DNA of 64,000 nt from an uncultured Methanobrevibacter sp. (GTDB lineage: Archaea; Methanobacteriota; Methanobacteria; Methanobacteriales; Methanobacteriaceae): assembly GCF_900314695.1 (NCBI RefSeq), contig NZ_OMWD01000002.1:33759-97758 (forward strand), read 5' to 3'. Each line of letters begins with the position of its first letter. Position 1 is the stretch's first letter. The notes under the pieces are model-generated. The model saw only the letters and a program-made list of their open reading frames with translations, was not told where the DNA came from and did no database searches. Of the stretch, positions 62,567-64,000 are shown piece by piece. Both the position numbers and the translations under genes were made by a program.

Positions 62567-63760
62567 TTAGTTGTGGTTAACATGTTTTGATGTTTTTTTA
62601 ACCAATACTGGTGCATATGCTAGTAATGCAGATACGATAATGGACAGTAGTGTAGGTCCAAAGAAGATGGAATCATATAATCCTGCCAGTTGATAAACAA
62701 GGAATCCTACAAACCATGAAAAAATATTCCATTTCCAATTCATAACTTTATTTTCATCAAAATAGAATGATACCAATAACACTGCTGCCATTGGTGCAAA
62801 AACAGATGAGATGAGATAAAGAAAACCAATGTAGTGATTCATTATTCCTGAAATTGCAATCAATATGCTCATGGCACTAACAATAACTCCAACTATTTTT
62901 GGGTCTAATTTGTTGTAAATGGATTTTGCGGATTCTCCTGCAGAATTAGTTGCAAGGAAGTTTGTTGTCACGGTTGAAAGTACAAGAATTATGACTCCTG
63001 GTGTTCCAAGACCCATGAGAAGTATTGATTGTGCAATGCTGGTCGACCCCATTCCAACAATCCCTATGCCTATAAAGTACATCCATAAGCTTGCAATTGT
63101 GTATGCTGTTGCAGATGCTGCTGTAGCTTTCACTGGCTTTTCAACATCTTTTGTGTAGTCGGATATTACTGGCAGCCAAGAAATAGGCATTGCAATTGAA
63201 ATTTCAAAAATATTCCAGAAGCTTAGTGTATTTGAAACGCCAAAGATAGTATGTGTTCCAGCTGATGTGCCAGTTAAAAGTAATTTGGCAGACATCACAA
63301 CTAATAATGCAATTAATACTGTCATGACTCCTGTTGTTAGTTTTGATGAACGCTGAAGTCCTATATAAACCCATATGGCAACAAGGACTGCAAGAATTGC
63401 GGATGTCATTTCAAATGAAATCGGCAAATTTAAGCTAACCAGGGCAAGTGCACCTTGGGCATTCAAAACGGCTACCCATGCAATTAATTGCATTACATTC
63501 AATGTTGCAAAAAATTTGGATCCATATTTGCCAAAAGCGGATTTGGTTGTCTCCATTGCATTAACCCTAAGTTTTGCACCAATAAATCCTATGAAAAAGA
63601 GCAATATTCCGCCAAGAATGTGTCCAAGAACTAATGGAATCCACAAGGAATCAAAAGATGATGCTGTTGCAATCTGTATGCCTGCTTCTATTTCAGAAAC
63701 AGATATTGCAACTCCAAACCATATCAATGCATTTGTAAAAATTCCTGTGCGATTTTCCAT
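62567..63760 (-). CDS. NCS1/CytX-type nucleobase or hydroxymethylpyrimidine permease
   Basis: The 397-residue protein has about twelve membrane helices and the style of the cytosine/purine permease family (GVAISVSEIEAGIQIATASSF; LRVNAMETTKSAFGKYGS; ISWLPVISDYTKDV). Within the family the sequence fits CytX, a transporter of the thiamine precursor hydroxymethylpyrimidine, but cytosine or a related base is possible. I saw no TPP riboswitch upstream. AGGAAG precedes the ATG. Confidence 0.88.
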   Translation of the reverse strand: MENRTGIFTNALIWFGVAISVSEIEAGIQIATASSFDSLWIPLVLGHILGGILLFFIGFIGAKLRVNAMETTKSAFGKYGSKFFATLNVMQLIAWVAVLNAQGALALVSLNLPISFEMTSAILAVLVAIWVYIGLQRSSKLTTGVMTVLIALLVVMSAKLLLTGTSAGTHTIFGVSNTLSFWNIFEISIAMPISWLPVISDYTKDVEKPVKATAASATAYTIASLWMYFIGIGIVGMGSTSIAQSILLMGLGTPGVIILVLSTVTTNFLATNSAGESAKSIYNKLDPKIVGVIVSAMSILIAISGIMNHYIGFLYLISSVFAPMAAVLLVSFYFDENKVMNWKWNIFSWFVGFLVYQLAGLYDSIFFGPTLLSIIVSALLAYAPVLVKKTSKHVNHN

Positions 63761-63767
63761 ATTATAA

Positions 63768-63804
63768 CTTCCTATAATGATATTATCAAACTTACTATAT
63801 ATAA
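63768..63804 (-). promoter_or_regulatory. Promoter of the NCS1 permease
   Basis: On the minus strand TTATATATAGTAAG (63791-63804) is a TATA box about 40 nt before the ATG, and AGGAAG (63768-63773) is the ribosome site. The DNA from 63805 to the window end is AT-rich with no gene seen. Confidence 0.5.
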
Positions 63805-64000
63805 CTTATGTTATATTTCAATAATTTTGGCTTATTTGTTTATGTATACAAAAATTTACTCATGCTTATTTGAATCTTATTCATATTTTTGATATTTTTT
63901 GGGTCTTGTTGAAATCCTTTTTTAAATTTTTGTTGAAAGATCAATATTATAAACTAATGTTTTGAGTCTTGTTTCTTTATTTTGTAAACGTGTGCTTTTA

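Noticed and set aside
63761..64000. TPP riboswitch upstream of the CytX-like permease
   Set aside because: No CTGAGA-type conserved core or paired stems were seen on the minus strand; only a TATA box and ribosome site are present.
1..64000. tRNA, rRNA or CRISPR array
   Set aside because: No GC-rich cloverleaf, rRNA segment or regularly spaced repeat was found in the intergenic DNA read by eye; a tRNAscan or Infernal run would be the decisive check.

Overview
The window reads as chromosome of a methanogenic archaeon of the order Methanobacteriales, most likely a Methanobrevibacter. The DNA is AT-rich. It carries archaeal information-processing genes (MCM, aIF2-beta, NMD3, archaeal TyrRS, NucS, Lhr helicase), methanogenesis genes (mtaB, mtaC, an activation protein, mtaA, mtrH, YcaO/TfuA) and giant Pmp-type adhesin-like proteins. 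Promoters are archaeal, with TATA boxes about 25 nt before the transcription start. Several genes appear leaderless; others use GGAGG or GGTGAT ribosome sites. Genus assignment is inference from gene content.

Layout. 1-1336: end of a sensor histidine kinase, a multi-pass membrane protein and a 350-bp gap with a decayed reading frame. 1337-8681 (minus): two adhesin-like proteins, probably one operon. 8887-17507 (minus): UbiB/AarF kinase, a MutS-like ATPase and two tandem U32-family proteins. 17588-18720 (plus): thymidylate kinase and a small unknown protein. 18710-24984 (minus): a methanol:coenzyme M methyltransferase operon (mtaB, mtaC, corrinoid-activation protein, mtaA) preceded by a separately promoted stand-alone mtrH. 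25512-30303 (minus): small protein, tyrS, NMD3, aIF2-beta and MCM. 30442-36959: rRNA methyltransferase, phosphoesterase, purP, two small membrane proteins and Lhr. 37245-44272: an SDR dehydrogenase broken by one in-frame stop, a HEAT-repeat protein, a nitrilase-family amidase, zinc-ribbon and unknown proteins, NucS, and a pair of alpha/beta-hydrolase paralogues, one apparently frameshifted and one lacking its catalytic residues. 44296-49314: nadA, mscS and rnz opposite nadC, then a short SNF2 helicase. 49636-53912: carA-carB. 53930-57605: zinc-ribbon protein, amidohydrolase, UspA, CBS protein and an unknown. 57737-60252 (minus): TfuA, YcaO and an M50 protease. 60302-63760: M24 peptidase, small membrane protein, voltage-sensor-type K+ channel and an NCS1 permease.

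How it works together. MtaB moves the methanol methyl group to MtaC, MtaA moves it to coenzyme M, and the RamA/MapA-like protein keeps the corrinoid reduced. The nearby mtrH could link MtaC to the tetrahydromethanopterin pool; this is inference. A 19-bp motif present once upstream of mtaB and once upstream of mtrH, plus an inverted repeat bracketing the mtrH TATA box, suggest regulated and perhaps joint expression. YcaO/TfuA fits the known thioamidation of methyl-coenzyme M reductase. nadA and nadC make NAD, carAB makes carbamoyl phosphate, and purP is the archaeal purine step.

No tRNA, rRNA, CRISPR array or intact insertion sequence was seen.
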